A stretch of 64,000 bases of DNA from JAJKIP01 sp037200685 (lineage in GTDB: Bacteria; Bacteroidota; Bacteroidia; Chitinophagales; Chitinophagaceae). The stretch is taken from NCBI GenBank assembly GCA_037200685.1, contig JBBCIG010000012.1, positions 111,848 through 175,847 on the forward strand, read 5' to 3'. Made by a program: the position numbers and the translations under genes. Below, piece by piece: positions 54,680 to 63,920 of this stretch. The stretch's first letter is position 1. The number at the start of each line of letters is the position of its first letter. Below the pieces are notes generated by a model, which saw nothing but the letters and a program-made list of their open reading frames with translations, ran no database searches and had not been told where the DNA came from.

Positions 54680-56359
54680 ATGAGCAAAAAAGATATTTTC
54701 CTCCTCCTTCTTGTTTCTCTTTGTGTTTTTGCGTCTTGCCGTTCCAAAAAGTCTTCCGGAAAAGATATGGCGGCATCGCCGGAAGAGTTGAACGCAAAGG
54801 TCACCGACCTGATCCGCAGTATTATTGATTTCGCCGGCACAAACGAAGGAAAAGTAGATGATTCCGCGAGCCTGGATTTTAATGCAGTAGTGAAGATGGT
54901 CTATGAAAAAGAAAAGTACGCTTCTGTTTGGAGTGAAAATGAAAAGTGGAAGCCGTTAGGTGATACTTTACTACGCTTCATAGACAATGCAAAATTATAC
55001 GGGCTTTTTCCGCAGGATTATCATTATGATGTTTTAGATTCCATACGAATCAAATTTTTTAACGATAGCTTGTCTGAATCAGATAGAAAAAATGCGGCCT
55101 TATGGTCCAAAGCGGATGTATTATTGACAGACGCGTTTGTACATATTGTAAAAGACATCAAACTGGGGCGTTTACCACAGGATAGCATTACGTTGAGAAA
55201 AGATTCCGTGTTAACGGATGAGTTTTATTACCAACGATTGAAACTTGTACAAAAGAATAATGCTTTCGGTCTTGTGTTTCATGCACTGGAACCAAAATAT
55301 ACAGGTTACAATCAATTGAAGGCGGCCATTCCTGCATTTCTCAGCAACGTTTCTAACAAGGTTTATACACTGGTGCCGGCGCCAAGTAAGAAGCAGGCGA
55401 ATTTTAAAGAGTTGTTGCAAAAAAGATTGTTCGAAGGCGGGTTTATCGATTATGATAGCACCCAGGCGGATTCAGTCGAAATTTCGGCGGCCGTAAAAAA
55501 ATTCCAGGAAAATAATGGGATCACGATTGATGGCAAAGTGGGTGATGAAACGGTAAGAGTAATGAACATTTCTGACCGTGATAAATTTATACGGATAGCA
55601 ATCACCATGGATAGGTATAAATTAATGCCGGATCAAATGCCTTCGCGGTATGTATGGGTAAACCTGCCTGGTTATTATATGAACTTTTATGAAAATGATA
55701 CGCTGGCACTTACTTCAAAAATTATTTGCGGTAAACCAAAAACAAGAACGCCTTTATTGACAAGTGCTATATCGGAATTAATCACTTACCCGCAATGGAC
55801 GCCCCCGCCGAGTATTATTCTAAAAGAAATATTGCCCGCGGTAAAAAAGAACCCTGGTTACCTTGCCAAGAAGGGTTTTAGTTTATTAGATAAAAACGGT
55901 GATGAAGTTGATCCATACAGTGTAGAATGGTCACAATACAGCAAAGGAATTCCTTACAGGGTGGTGCAAGGCAGCGGTGATGATAACGCACTCGGTATTT
56001 TAAAATTTAATTTTCCTAATAAATATGCTGTTTACCTGCATGACACCAACCAACGCTACCTGTTTTCACAAACAACAAGGTCATTGAGCCATGGTTGCGT
56101 AAGGGTACAGGAATGGCAAAAACTTGCCTATAGCATTGTCCGCTATGATCATTCCACTGGCAAACCATCAGTAGAAGATTCGCTTTCAAGTTGGCTGAAA
56201 CGGAAAGTAAAACGCAGTATTTCGGTCAAGAACAAGCTGCCTGTTTTCATCCGCTATTTTAGTTGCGAAGGCAAAAATGGCAGCGTGGTATTTTATGATG
56301 ATATCTACGGCGAAGACAAAGGTCTTCAGCAAAAATATTTTGCGACAAAAAAAATATAA
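54680..56359 (+). CDS. L,D-transpeptidase (YcbB/LdtD-like) lipoprotein
   Basis: The signal and lipobox read LLLVSLCVFASCRSKK. The N-terminal domain has VYEKEKYASVWSENEKWKPL and YGLFPQDYHYDVLDSIRI, typical of the YcbB scaffold. EISAAVKKFQENNGITIDGK is the peptidoglycan-binding repeat. The YkuD catalytic domain carries SRYVWVNLPGYYMNFYENDT and ends in SHGCVRVQEWQKLAYSIV with the catalytic His and Cys. At 559 residues it is of usual length. It forms 3-3 crosslinks in peptidoglycan. Frame intact. Confidence 0.93.
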   Translation: MSKKDIFLLLLVSLCVFASCRSKKSSGKDMAASPEELNAKVTDLIRSIIDFAGTNEGKVDDSASLDFNAVVKMVYEKEKYASVWSENEKWKPLGDTLLRFIDNAKLYGLFPQDYHYDVLDSIRIKFFNDSLSESDRKNAALWSKADVLLTDAFVHIVKDIKLGRLPQDSITLRKDSVLTDEFYYQRLKLVQKNNAFGLVFHALEPKYTGYNQLKAAIPAFLSNVSNKVYTLVPAPSKKQANFKELLQKRLFEGGFIDYDSTQADSVEISAAVKKFQENNGITIDGKVGDETVRVMNISDRDKFIRIAITMDRYKLMPDQMPSRYVWVNLPGYYMNFYENDTLALTSKIICGKPKTRTPLLTSAISELITYPQWTPPPSIILKEILPAVKKNPGYLAKKGFSLLDKNGDEVDPYSVEWSQYSKGIPYRVVQGSGDDNALGILKFNFPNKYAVYLHDTNQRYLFSQTTRSLSHGCVRVQEWQKLAYSIVRYDHSTGKPSVEDSLSSWLKRKVKRSISVKNKLPVFIRYFSCEGKNGSVVFYDDIYGEDKGLQQKYFATKKI

Positions 56360-56512
56360 TCTCGACGCTTTTTTAAATAGGATAGAATTTCTTCCAGATA
56401 AGTTTGACAATAGCAGCTCTGTGGCTAAAAGCACTACTTTGTGGGAGGATTTATTTATACACAATCTGAATTTTAGCTAAATAATTTATTTCATGATTCT
56501 ACGCTTACCCAT

Positions 56513-56520
56513 TAATTTTG
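56513..56520 (+). promoter_or_regulatory. -7 promoter element of the OmpA-family gene
   Basis: TAATTTTG fits TAnnTTTG and lies inside the upstream extension of the frame. That supports the ATG at 56547, not 56493, as the start; the leader is about 22 nt. Confidence 0.6.
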
Positions 56521-56546
56521 CCCAGTTTAACCAAACTACGCTTATT

Positions 56547-57908
56547 ATGAAGAAAAATTTAGCCATATTATTGGCCATAATTGCATTTATACCTGTTGCC
56601 AGCTTCGGGCAGGATACAGAGAAAAAGGAAAAAGAGAAAGTAATCAGGCCAGCGGCGCTTGGCGTTAGTTTTTTCATGAATGATTTTACTACGGCTCAAC
56701 TTATCAGGTCTACATCGTTGTCGAGGGTATTAAATAATAAACAGTGGACGAAGTTCTCCAAAATGACACCCGGCATTGCGGTTTCTTATTTCAAAGGTTT
56801 AGGAACGCATGTTGATTTTGCGGGAACATTGGCAGGATCGTTTGTACGGTACCCACTTCCGAACAGGGTATTTTCTTCCGATAAGTTTCTTTTGGAAGGA
56901 GATGCCTCTCTTAACTTTAAAATGGTTTCAGAAGCATACTGGGTACAGCCTTATATTATCGCCGGTGTTGGCGCCAGTATGTATGGTGGCAGCTATTTTG
57001 GTGCTTTTATTCCGCTTGGTCTTGGTATGAAGCTAAATTTATATGATGATGCTCATGTTTTTGTTACATCCCAATACAGAGTTCCGGTAACAACCGAAAC
57101 TTCGAATTATCATTTTTTCTACCAGTTAGGTATTGCCGGAAGAATCGGAAAGAAGAAAGAGCCTGAGTTGAAACCTCTTCCTCCTCCTCCGCCGCCTGCT
57201 GATACAGATAAAGACGGTATTATTGATACTGAAGACAAATGCCCTACTGTTCCGGGTCTGCAGAAATACCAAGGCTGCCCTGTTCCTGATACAGACAAAG
57301 ACGGTATCAACGATGAAGAAGATAAATGTCCGTCTGTCGCAGGATTGGCCCGCTACCAGGGTTGCCCGATTCCTGATACGGATAAAGACGGAATCAATGA
57401 TGAAGAAGATAAATGCCCTACGCAGCCTGGTCCTGCCAGCAACCAGGGATGTCCTTTAGTAGATACTGACAAAGACGGAATTCCTGATCAGGATGACAGG
57501 TGCCCTACTCTTTTCGGCACAGTGGAAAATCACGGATGTCCTGAAATAAAAGAAGAGGTAGTGAAGAGAGTGGATTATGCGGCTCAGAATATTTATTTCG
57601 CTACAGGCAAATATGTATTGCTGAGTAAATCATTCAAAGGCCTGGATGAAGTAGCGCAGATCATAAAAGATAACCCAGATGTGAAAATGATGATAGATGG
57701 TCATACAGATGATGTAGGCAGCGAAGAAAGTAACCAAAAATTGAGCGAGAACCGTGCAAATGCGGTGAAAGCTTACCTTATAAAGAAAGGTGTAGATGAA
57801 AGCAGGTTGGTTGCAGCCGGTCATGGTGAAAGTGAACCTGTAGCAGACAATAAAACTGCAGCAGGTCGCCAAACAAACCGCCGCGTGGAAATGAAATTGG
57901 GATATTAA
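56547..57908 (+). CDS. OmpA-family protein with thrombospondin type 3 repeats
   Basis: The signal is MKKNLAILLAIIAFIPVASF and GQ. An N-terminal eight-stranded beta-barrel follows (VSYFKGLGTHVDFAGTLAGS, WVQPYIIAGVGASMYGGSYF). Next is a Pro linker (PPPPPPADTDKDG) and four Ca2+-binding TSP3 repeats of DTDKDGINDEEDKCP type near residues 217-335. The C-terminal OmpA domain is MMIDGHTDDVGSEESNQKLS, ENRANAVKAYLIKKG and AAGRQTNRRVEMKLGY, which binds peptidoglycan. It anchors the outer membrane to the wall. A strong terminator follows. Frame intact. Confidence 0.95.
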   Translation: MKKNLAILLAIIAFIPVASFGQDTEKKEKEKVIRPAALGVSFFMNDFTTAQLIRSTSLSRVLNNKQWTKFSKMTPGIAVSYFKGLGTHVDFAGTLAGSFVRYPLPNRVFSSDKFLLEGDASLNFKMVSEAYWVQPYIIAGVGASMYGGSYFGAFIPLGLGMKLNLYDDAHVFVTSQYRVPVTTETSNYHFFYQLGIAGRIGKKKEPELKPLPPPPPPADTDKDGIIDTEDKCPTVPGLQKYQGCPVPDTDKDGINDEEDKCPSVAGLARYQGCPIPDTDKDGINDEEDKCPTQPGPASNQGCPLVDTDKDGIPDQDDRCPTLFGTVENHGCPEIKEEVVKRVDYAAQNIYFATGKYVLLSKSFKGLDEVAQIIKDNPDVKMMIDGHTDDVGSEESNQKLSENRANAVKAYLIKKGVDESRLVAAGHGESEPVADNKTAAGRQTNRRVEMKLGY

Positions 57909-57933
57909 TTTCTCAAATAGATATAAGAGTTTA

Positions 57934-57971
57934 AGACAAAGCCTGCTCATGAGCAGGCTTTGTCTTTTTAG
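57934..57971 (+). terminator. Intrinsic terminator of the OmpA-family gene
   Basis: A perfect 32-base palindrome (AGACAAAGCCTGCTC and its complement) followed by TTTTTA. It can also work on the opposite strand. Confidence 0.9.
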
Positions 57972-57992
57972 GGATTACCAATAAAAATAAAA

Positions 57993-58068
57993 GGGAAGGT
58001 TAAAACCTTCCCTACGATTAGAACTGCTATGAAAAGAAAAATTACATCGTTGCAATGTTAATCGTAGA
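57993..58068 (+). other. Structured stretch with second hairpin and short leader-like frame
   Basis: GGGAAGGT at 57993 pairs perfectly with ACCTTCCC (58005-58012); on the minus strand a T-rich run follows, as in a terminator. TACGATTA (58012-58019) and TAATCGTA (58061-58068) enclose a 10-codon frame MKRKITSLQC. That reads like the start of a signal peptide cut short. The region 58069-58240 shows nothing else. Confidence 0.45.
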
Positions 58069-58240
58069 AGGAGAAAACAAAAACAGTATTACTACGCCTA
58101 TATGAACTCTGATACAGGTAGTAATAGCTTTACTATCCTTTAAAATACAGCCACTTTACCCGCTATTTTCCTTTTCTATTCTGATTTCCTTAGTTTTTAT
58201 TGGCACATTTTCTGAACTATAGATTATAAAATTTATACAA

Positions 58241-58723
58241 ATGAAACATCTACGAATACATATAGCTTTCTTTTGTTTACTGGGGCTTTCCCTGGTAACA
58301 AAAGCACAGGATAAAAGCCTTTCTACTAAAGCAATGGTAGAAATGAAGAACTATATTTTTATAGCACAATCTGCTACCCCGTCGGGTGGGCAGTTTATCC
58401 CTTTAACATCACAATATGATCTTACAGTAAGAGGAGATACTGTTATTTCCTACTTGCCTTATTTTGGCCGTGCATACTCCGCTCCTATTAACAATGAAGG
58501 GGGAATAAAATTTACCTCTGCTAAGACTAATTATAAAGCGGAAAGAAAAAACGATAAATGGCAAATAATCATTAAGCCAAATGCAGTTGACGTACAACAA
58601 TTTTATCTTACGATCTATGATAATGAAAGAGCGTCGTTACAGGTGATCAGTACGAACAGGCAGACTATTTCATTTGATGGATACGTGAAAGAAGGAATGC
58701 CATTGGATAAAAAGGCTTTTTAA
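58241..58723 (+). CDS. DUF4251 secreted protein
   Basis: MKHLRIHIAFFCLLGLSLVT and KAQ form a signal peptide. The mature protein (MVEMKNYIFIAQSATPSGGQ, SQYDLTVRGDTVISYLPYFG, RAYSAPINNEGGIKFTSAKT, then DNERASLQVISTNRQTISFD) is the DUF4251 pattern, a beta-rich periplasmic protein of about 160 residues with unknown function. A repeat module follows 35 bases later. Frame intact. Confidence 0.88.
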   Translation: MKHLRIHIAFFCLLGLSLVTKAQDKSLSTKAMVEMKNYIFIAQSATPSGGQFIPLTSQYDLTVRGDTVISYLPYFGRAYSAPINNEGGIKFTSAKTNYKAERKNDKWQIIIKPNAVDVQQFYLTIYDNERASLQVISTNRQTISFDGYVKEGMPLDKKAF

Positions 58724-58757
58724 TAGTTGATTTAAAGCTTAAACGAATATCATGATG

Positions 58758-58830
58758 TATTGTTGAATAATGGACAGAAAGATGAATGGAGCGTCGCAAC
58801 AGGCGATGCCATATAAACTGAAGCTGGTTA
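58758..58830 (+). repeat. Dispersed repeat module, copy 9
   Basis: TTGTTGAATAATGGACAGAA, then GATGAATGGAGCGTCGCAAC, AGGCGATGCCAT and AAACTGAAGCTGGTTAC. It lies between the convergent DUF4251 and gntP genes. Confidence 0.8.
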
Positions 58831-58872
58831 CTTAAGATGTTTTTAAACGAAACGAACCGATTCCGTTGTCCA

Positions 58873-60183
58873 CTAGATGAACATATCCAGCAACAACACT
58901 CCCACCAGGCCCAATACGGAAATAATTGTTTCCATTAATGACCAGGAAAGAAAAGTCTGTTTAAGTGTAAGATTAAAAAATTCTTTAAACATCCAGAAGC
59001 CCGTATCATTTACATGAGAGAAGAAAATACTTCCTGCCCCCACTGATAACACCATTAATTCAGGTGAAACACCGTGGCCTATCAACGGCGAAACAATACC
59101 CGCTGCTGTAATTCCTGCCACGGTTGCAGAGCCCAAAGTTAACCGAAGCAAGGCTGCTACCAGCCATCCAAAAAGTAACGGCGGCATCTCTATCTTTTTA
59201 CTGAGATTGGTAATATATTCTCCCGTGCCGCTATCAATTAATACTTGTTTGAATACACCACCGGCCGCAATGATCAGGACGATTAATGCAATACCCGATA
59301 TTGAATCGTTCAACCATTTCATCACATGATCCATTTTTTTTCCGGTTCGGATACCGAAATAATAGATGGCACATAGCACAGACAACAACAAAGCAACAGT
59401 CGCATCACCGACCAGGGAAATTATTTGTTTGAGTAAATTATCTTCCTTTATAAAAGCTTCGGCAATTACTTTTAATATAATAAGTATAACAGGCAACAGC
59501 GCTATCAGGAAACTGGGCAACACACCCGGAAGTTTTTCAGTTTTTTCCTCTACGCCGGAAAAAAGAGAGTTACTTATGTCAACTTTTACTCGTTGAATTA
59601 CTCTGCCAAATAAAGGACCTGCAATAATAACAAGGGGGATAGCGAGTATAAGACCATATATTAATGTTTGACCTGTGTTTGCATGAAACTGCGAGATCAG
59701 TAAAGCGGGACCAGGATGCGGTGGTAAAAATGCGTGAGTCGTAGATAAAGAAGCAGCCATCGGGATGGCAATATAAAAAAGAGGTAATCCCGAGTTGGCC
59801 GTAATGGAAAAGACCAAAGGAACAAGAATTACAAAGCCTGCATTGTAATAAAGCGGTATGCCGATTAAAAAACCTGTCATCACAATCGCCCATTGAATAT
59901 TCTTTTTACCAAAGGCATTGATAAGCGTATTACTGATCTGCTGAGTTGCACCGCTTTTCTCCAGCATTTTACCGAGTATTGCACCCAGGCATATAATTAA
60001 TGCGATACCACCAAGCGTACTTCCCACTCCTTTTTCTATCGAAGCTAAAACGGCAGGAACAGACATTCCCAATAATAACCCGACAATAATTCCAACAATT
60101 AATAAAGCAAGAAAGGGACTGACTTTCTTTAAAGTCATGATCAGAAGTAAAGCAATTCCTACAAGAATAATGAGTAATGGCAT
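58873..60183 (-). CDS. gntP: GntP-family gluconate permease
   Basis: This 436-residue protein has about 12 spans. LGGIALIICLGAILGKMLEK, STTHAFLPPHPGPALLISQF and LTLGSATVAGITAAGIVSPL, with HVNDTGFWMFKEFFNLTLKQ, are hallmarks of GntP gluconate:H+ symporters. It lies 15 bases after the gluconokinase gene on the same strand, so uptake and phosphorylation are one operon. Frame intact. Confidence 0.95.
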   Translation of the reverse strand: MPLLIILVGIALLLIMTLKKVSPFLALLIVGIIVGLLLGMSVPAVLASIEKGVGSTLGGIALIICLGAILGKMLEKSGATQQISNTLINAFGKKNIQWAIVMTGFLIGIPLYYNAGFVILVPLVFSITANSGLPLFYIAIPMAASLSTTHAFLPPHPGPALLISQFHANTGQTLIYGLILAIPLVIIAGPLFGRVIQRVKVDISNSLFSGVEEKTEKLPGVLPSFLIALLPVILIILKVIAEAFIKEDNLLKQIISLVGDATVALLLSVLCAIYYFGIRTGKKMDHVMKWLNDSISGIALIVLIIAAGGVFKQVLIDSGTGEYITNLSKKIEMPPLLFGWLVAALLRLTLGSATVAGITAAGIVSPLIGHGVSPELMVLSVGAGSIFFSHVNDTGFWMFKEFFNLTLKQTFLSWSLMETIISVLGLVGVLLLDMFI

Positions 60184-60198
60184 GGCAATCTTTTTCGG

Positions 60199-61695
60199 TT
60201 AACTGCTCAACGCAGTAAAAGAATCTTTAAGCTTTGGATAAAGTGAAACGAATAATTTAAATTTTTCCTGGTAAATCGTTGTAAGAGATTCGTCCGCTTC
60301 ATAAGTAGTGGTAATATGTGTGAACTGTTTGACTTCGGAAAGATCTTTTACATAACCTGTAGCGTACATCGCAAGATAAGCCGCCCCAATAGAAGAAGCA
60401 TCCGCCACATCCGTCACGCATAATTTTTTCCCGCTGATATCGGCTAACATTTGTATCCAGAAAGGAGATTGGACAAATCCTCCGTTGACATATATCTCCT
60501 TTACTTCACCGTATTCTTTTTCCAGCTCTTTTATAATATTATATAATGTAAAACAGATTCCTTCCAATGCAGCACGGACAATATGCTCTTTCCTGTGTTG
60601 CATGGTCAATCCGAATAAAACACCTTTCGCATCTGCATCCCAGATCGGCGCCCTTTCCCCCAATAAATAAGGAAGGAATATTAATCCATTTGCACCGGGT
60701 GGAACTTGTTGTGCTATTTCTATTAATTGCGCATAGTTTTCAGCTGACTTTTTTTCAGTGGATAAAAAAAGATCAATCAGCCATTTTAGTATAACACCGC
60801 CGTTGTTGATCGCTCCTCCCCTTACAAACAAGTTATCCGCAAGAGGATAGGTGAATAAATGACCGTCGTTCTGTGATGGCGGTCGTTGCACTGTCATCCG
60901 TACGGCGCCACTTGTACCAACAGTTAAAGCAGTTTCGCCATGATTAACGGCACCGGAACCGAGATTCGCTAAACAACCATCGCTGGCTCCGATAATAAAT
61001 GGAATATTTTCTTTTATGCCCAGCAGTTCGGCATAACTTGGGGTCAATTCCTTTTCCGCATGTACAGTAGCAACTGGCTGCGATAATCTTTCTTCGCAAA
61101 GGCCTATTACATTTAATGCTGTTTTATCCCATTTTTTTTCCCGGATATTAAAATAGCCGGTAGCGGAAGCGATGGAATGATCAGTTATATACTTTCCAAA
61201 AAAATGAAAGAAAACATATTCCTTAATGGAAATAAATTTATGCGCTTTTGAAAATGTATCCGGCAGGTTATTTTTAAACCATAGTATTTTACACAATGGC
61301 GACATCGGGTGCAATGGAATACCAGTATGATTAATAATTACTGCGGCGCATTTATCCCTGGAAATTTCTTCGGCTTCATTTTTACTGCGGGTATCTGCCC
61401 AAATGATGGCATGATGCAAAGGTTTGCCTGCCTGATCAACCGGTAACAGGCTATGCATAGCGGCACTGAAACCGACTGCCGCCACCTTATCGCTGGATGG
61501 GATTTGCGCAATTGCTTCTTTTATCACGGCAGTCACTGCATCGAGTATTTCATCCGCATCCTGCTCTTCGTGCCCAGGCTGCGGACGTATAATTCCGTAG
61601 CTACGTTTTGCCTCAAAAAAGGTAGTGCCAGCGATTGTTGTTACAACCGCTTTAGTATGTGTGGTACCGATATCAACCCCTAAAAAATAATTCAC
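60199..61695 (-). CDS. gntK: Gluconokinase, FGGY family
   Basis: GTG start; the product is 498 residues. NYFLGVDIGTTHTKAVVTTI is the phosphate-1 ATP motif and PQPGHEEQDADEILDAV the sugar-site region of the FGGY fold. GVLFGLTMQHRKEHIVRAAL is the FGGY signature region 1, and VNGGFVQSPFWIQMLADISG region 2 with the catalytic surroundings. The permease partner (gntP) makes gluconate the likely substrate; xylulose or another sugar acid is less likely. No gluconate repressor gene is seen in the window. Frame intact. Confidence 0.92.
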   Translation of the reverse strand: MNYFLGVDIGTTHTKAVVTTIAGTTFFEAKRSYGIIRPQPGHEEQDADEILDAVTAVIKEAIAQIPSSDKVAAVGFSAAMHSLLPVDQAGKPLHHAIIWADTRSKNEAEEISRDKCAAVIINHTGIPLHPMSPLCKILWFKNNLPDTFSKAHKFISIKEYVFFHFFGKYITDHSIASATGYFNIREKKWDKTALNVIGLCEERLSQPVATVHAEKELTPSYAELLGIKENIPFIIGASDGCLANLGSGAVNHGETALTVGTSGAVRMTVQRPPSQNDGHLFTYPLADNLFVRGGAINNGGVILKWLIDLFLSTEKKSAENYAQLIEIAQQVPPGANGLIFLPYLLGERAPIWDADAKGVLFGLTMQHRKEHIVRAALEGICFTLYNIIKELEKEYGEVKEIYVNGGFVQSPFWIQMLADISGKKLCVTDVADASSIGAAYLAMYATGYVKDLSEVKQFTHITTTYEADESLTTIYQEKFKLFVSLYPKLKDSFTALSS

Positions 61696-61833
61696 AAAAG
61701 AAATTATGGCTCAATATAAAAAAATCAATGGCAATTGTTAAAAATAAAGTATTCTTTGTTTATCGCTGATATAAAGCAAATAAAAAACCGCTGATATTGG
61801 TATCAACGGTTAAAATAGTATAGAATAACAGCG
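61696..61833. other. Gap between the gnt operon and msrB
   Basis: AT-rich, 138 bases, no gene. A weak inverted repeat, AAAACCGCTGATA and TATCAACGGTTA, may close the msrB transcript from the other side. Confidence 0.4.
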
Positions 61834-62367
61834 TTATTTAGAACTGGTAGGGGCTTTTCCGCCTGCCGGAACGAATAGTAGTGCGGCTGAATTGATGCAA
61901 TATCTTTTACCTGTCGGTTCGGGGCCATCATCAAACACATGCCCCAAATGCGAACCGCTTTTGCTGTCCACTACTGCCCATCGAACCGTTCCGAACGATT
62001 CATCTTTTATTAAGCGGACTGCATCCGGGTCGATTGGTGCATAAAAGCTTGGCCAGCCAGTACCGGATTTAAATTTTGTTTCGGAACTGAAAACCGGCTG
62101 CAAAGAAGCTGCGGAATAATAAGTCCCTCTTTTATAAAAGTTATCATACTTACCGGATAAAGCAGGCTCTGTTCCTTCTTCCCTTAAAATATAATATTGA
62201 TCATCGGTCAGTCTTTGTTTCCATTGCGCCCCGGTCAACTTGATGGGATAAGATGCATCATGGCTTACTGTTTTTGGCTCCGGATATTTTGCATTGCTTG
62301 TTTGTGCCGTGCCGCAGTTTGTTACCAGGATGGCTATTGACAGGATGAAAGAAATTTTATGTTTCAT
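61834..62367 (-). CDS. msrB: Peptide-methionine (R)-S-oxide reductase, lipoprotein
   Basis: The signal has a lipobox (AILVTNCGTA). The MsrB domain is complete: KFKSGTGWPSFYAPIDPDAV, GTVRWAVVDSKSGSHLGHVF and PTGKRYCINSAALLFVP with the catalytic Cys in RYCINS. The usual zinc Cys pairs are not visible, so it is the zinc-free type. It repairs oxidised Met (R-sulfoxide) in envelope proteins. Length 177 residues, frame intact. Confidence 0.95.
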   Translation of the reverse strand: MKHKISFILSIAILVTNCGTAQTSNAKYPEPKTVSHDASYPIKLTGAQWKQRLTDDQYYILREEGTEPALSGKYDNFYKRGTYYSAASLQPVFSSETKFKSGTGWPSFYAPIDPDAVRLIKDESFGTVRWAVVDSKSGSHLGHVFDDGPEPTGKRYCINSAALLFVPAGGKAPTSSK

Positions 62368-62452
62368 AAAATAGTTTTACCTATTAAATAACGTAAGTTA
62401 TTTGTTAATGGTTTTGCTCTATCAAAAATATTTCAAACAATTAGCAGCCTAT

Positions 62453-62665
62453 CCGCAAATGCTGCATAGCGAACAGGAAGATGAAGAGTGCGACCATTCG
62501 ACTTCGCTCCCACGACATTCGTCGGGGCAAGCAGGGTAATCCCGATAGCTATCGGGAGCGACGCCCCGACAAACATCGGGGTCTTCGACAAATGCTGAGT
62601 AAAGAACAGGAAGATGAACGGAGCGTCGCAACGAAGTTGATAGTAGCACTGCAGCCGGGCTCAAT
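62453..62665 (+). repeat. Dispersed repeat module, copy 10, tandem with palindromes
   Basis: First module: AAATGCTGCATAGCGAACAG, GAAGATGAAGAGTGCGACC and the ATTCGACTTCGCTCC inset. Then come CCCGATAGCTATCGGGA, CCCCGACAAACATCGGGG and a second full module (AAATGCTGAGTAAAGAACAG, GAACGGAGCGTCGCAACGA, ending CTGCAGCCGGGC). It lies upstream of both msrB and the tiny basic gene. Confidence 0.85.
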
Positions 62666-62696
62666 AAAATCATTTTTAAAAAATTTCGAAATCATG

Positions 62697-62704
62697 TATC
62701 TTTA
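62697..62704 (+). promoter_or_regulatory. -7 element of the tiny basic protein gene
   Basis: TATCTTTA, one mismatch to TAnnTTTG, 22 bases before the ATG at 62727. The predicted leader is about 18 nt. Confidence 0.5.
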
Positions 62705-62726
62705 GGGCAGATAAAATTATTAATTT

Positions 62727-62885
62727 ATGTCATTGCTAAACCAGGGAAATAAGAAGGACAAGAAGAAAGGAAACAAGAAAAGTAGTCCTGCTAATCCTCA
62801 AGGCGGTTCCAAATTTATACAAAAACCGAAGTCAGGTGCATTTGTGAGCAAGCAATCGAATACGGGTTCACAAAGAGGAAGCTAA
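62727..62885 (+). CDS. Small basic protein, 52 residues
   Basis: MSLLNQGNKKDKKKGNKKSS, then PANPQGGSKFIQKPKSGAFV and SKQSNTGSQRGS. It is Lys/Gly/Ser-rich without a membrane span, disordered in style, and similar in type to the Lys-rich 49-residue protein at 14694. The promoter and the frame without rare features favour a real gene. Function unknown. It is convergent with the transglutaminase gene, whose stop is 3 bases away. Confidence 0.6.
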   Translation: MSLLNQGNKKDKKKGNKKSSPANPQGGSKFIQKPKSGAFVSKQSNTGSQRGS

Positions 62886-62888
62886 CGC

Positions 62889-63920
62889 TTAATTGCCCGC
62901 TATACTTTTCTTATCCTTTATAGCAAGCTTGTACTGCAGTACCGCATCATCGTTGTACATGATGTGCAACCACTCCACTTTATCAGAATCAACCGGGAAT
63001 TTATAAACTACTTTTTTATTTAATAAAGAAGAACCGGGCTTTACGTAAGCAGCCATTGGTGTAATAAAAAGCGTTTCTGCATCCCAAATGGAATCGGGAG
63101 CAATCGGCCTGACAAGACCCGTCATCGTTTCCAATTCTATAGTAACAGTATCTCCTAATGACGCTTCAATAGTGCCGCGGGATGGATAAAAATCAGTGAT
63201 GCCATACTTAACGAAAGACCGCTGGTGAAATGGAGTTTTCCGGAATTCTTCCAATGCTGGCGGATGATCGAGCAATGTCCAGCGAAGATCATCGGGGTAA
63301 TGATGGCGTGCAAAATCCGCGGGATCGGGAAGAAAATAATATTCATTATAATATTTTACAAAATCGCCGGAGAACGTAGTGGTGAATCCACTCGCCCATG
63401 TAGCATCGAGTAAATGCCAGGCGCTGTCGAAATAAACAGCATTCCATGAATGATTGGTCTTGAACTGTGATTCCATTCGGAAAACATCAGTACGGGCATA
63501 GCCGGTGATAATCTGCGCAGGAATGCCCGCATGATCGCAAAGGGATTTGAACAACCTGGCATAACCTTCGCAATGTGTTCTCCTGTCCTTTAAAACTTTT
63601 ATAGCGATCCTTTCTGTTACAGGCTTTAATGCCGCAGTATCATCAGCGTCATCTTCATACATGGCGTCTGCTGTTCTTCTTTTTGCTTTTTTAGGAGTGG
63701 CTTTATAGTAAGTGATATGATCGGTAATCCAACGAAAAATTGATCTTACTTTTTCCTTATCGTTATGACAAAATTCAGTAAGTTCTTGCGCTAAAACAGC
63801 CGGATCGTCTGAGTCGATAAAACGGGCTTTATCATCAACAGCAGTGAAGTCGGTGAGCCGATCCTGGGAGAAAAGTTGCGCCGTTATCAACAACAATCCT
63901 ATTGTAAAAAATAATTTCAT
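62889..63920 (-). CDS. Secreted transglutaminase-like protein
   Basis: MKLFFTIGLLLITAQLFSQD is a signal peptide. The papain-like transglutaminase core has SIFRWITDHITYY, the Cys in DRRTHCEGYARLFKSLCDHA, the His in TNHSWNAVYFDSAWHLLDAT and the Asp after it, so the triad is complete. The C-terminal domain (LGDTVTIELETMTGLVRPIA and onward) is beta-rich. Family knowledge: these are usually proteases or amidases of the cell surface and not crosslinkers. A -7-like TAACTTTA lies at 63938-63945 on the minus strand. Frame intact. Confidence 0.88.
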   Translation of the reverse strand: MKLFFTIGLLLITAQLFSQDRLTDFTAVDDKARFIDSDDPAVLAQELTEFCHNDKEKVRSIFRWITDHITYYKATPKKAKRRTADAMYEDDADDTAALKPVTERIAIKVLKDRRTHCEGYARLFKSLCDHAGIPAQIITGYARTDVFRMESQFKTNHSWNAVYFDSAWHLLDATWASGFTTTFSGDFVKYYNEYYFLPDPADFARHHYPDDLRWTLLDHPPALEEFRKTPFHQRSFVKYGITDFYPSRGTIEASLGDTVTIELETMTGLVRPIAPDSIWDAETLFITPMAAYVKPGSSLLNKKVVYKFPVDSDKVEWLHIMYNDDAVLQYKLAIKDKKSIAGN

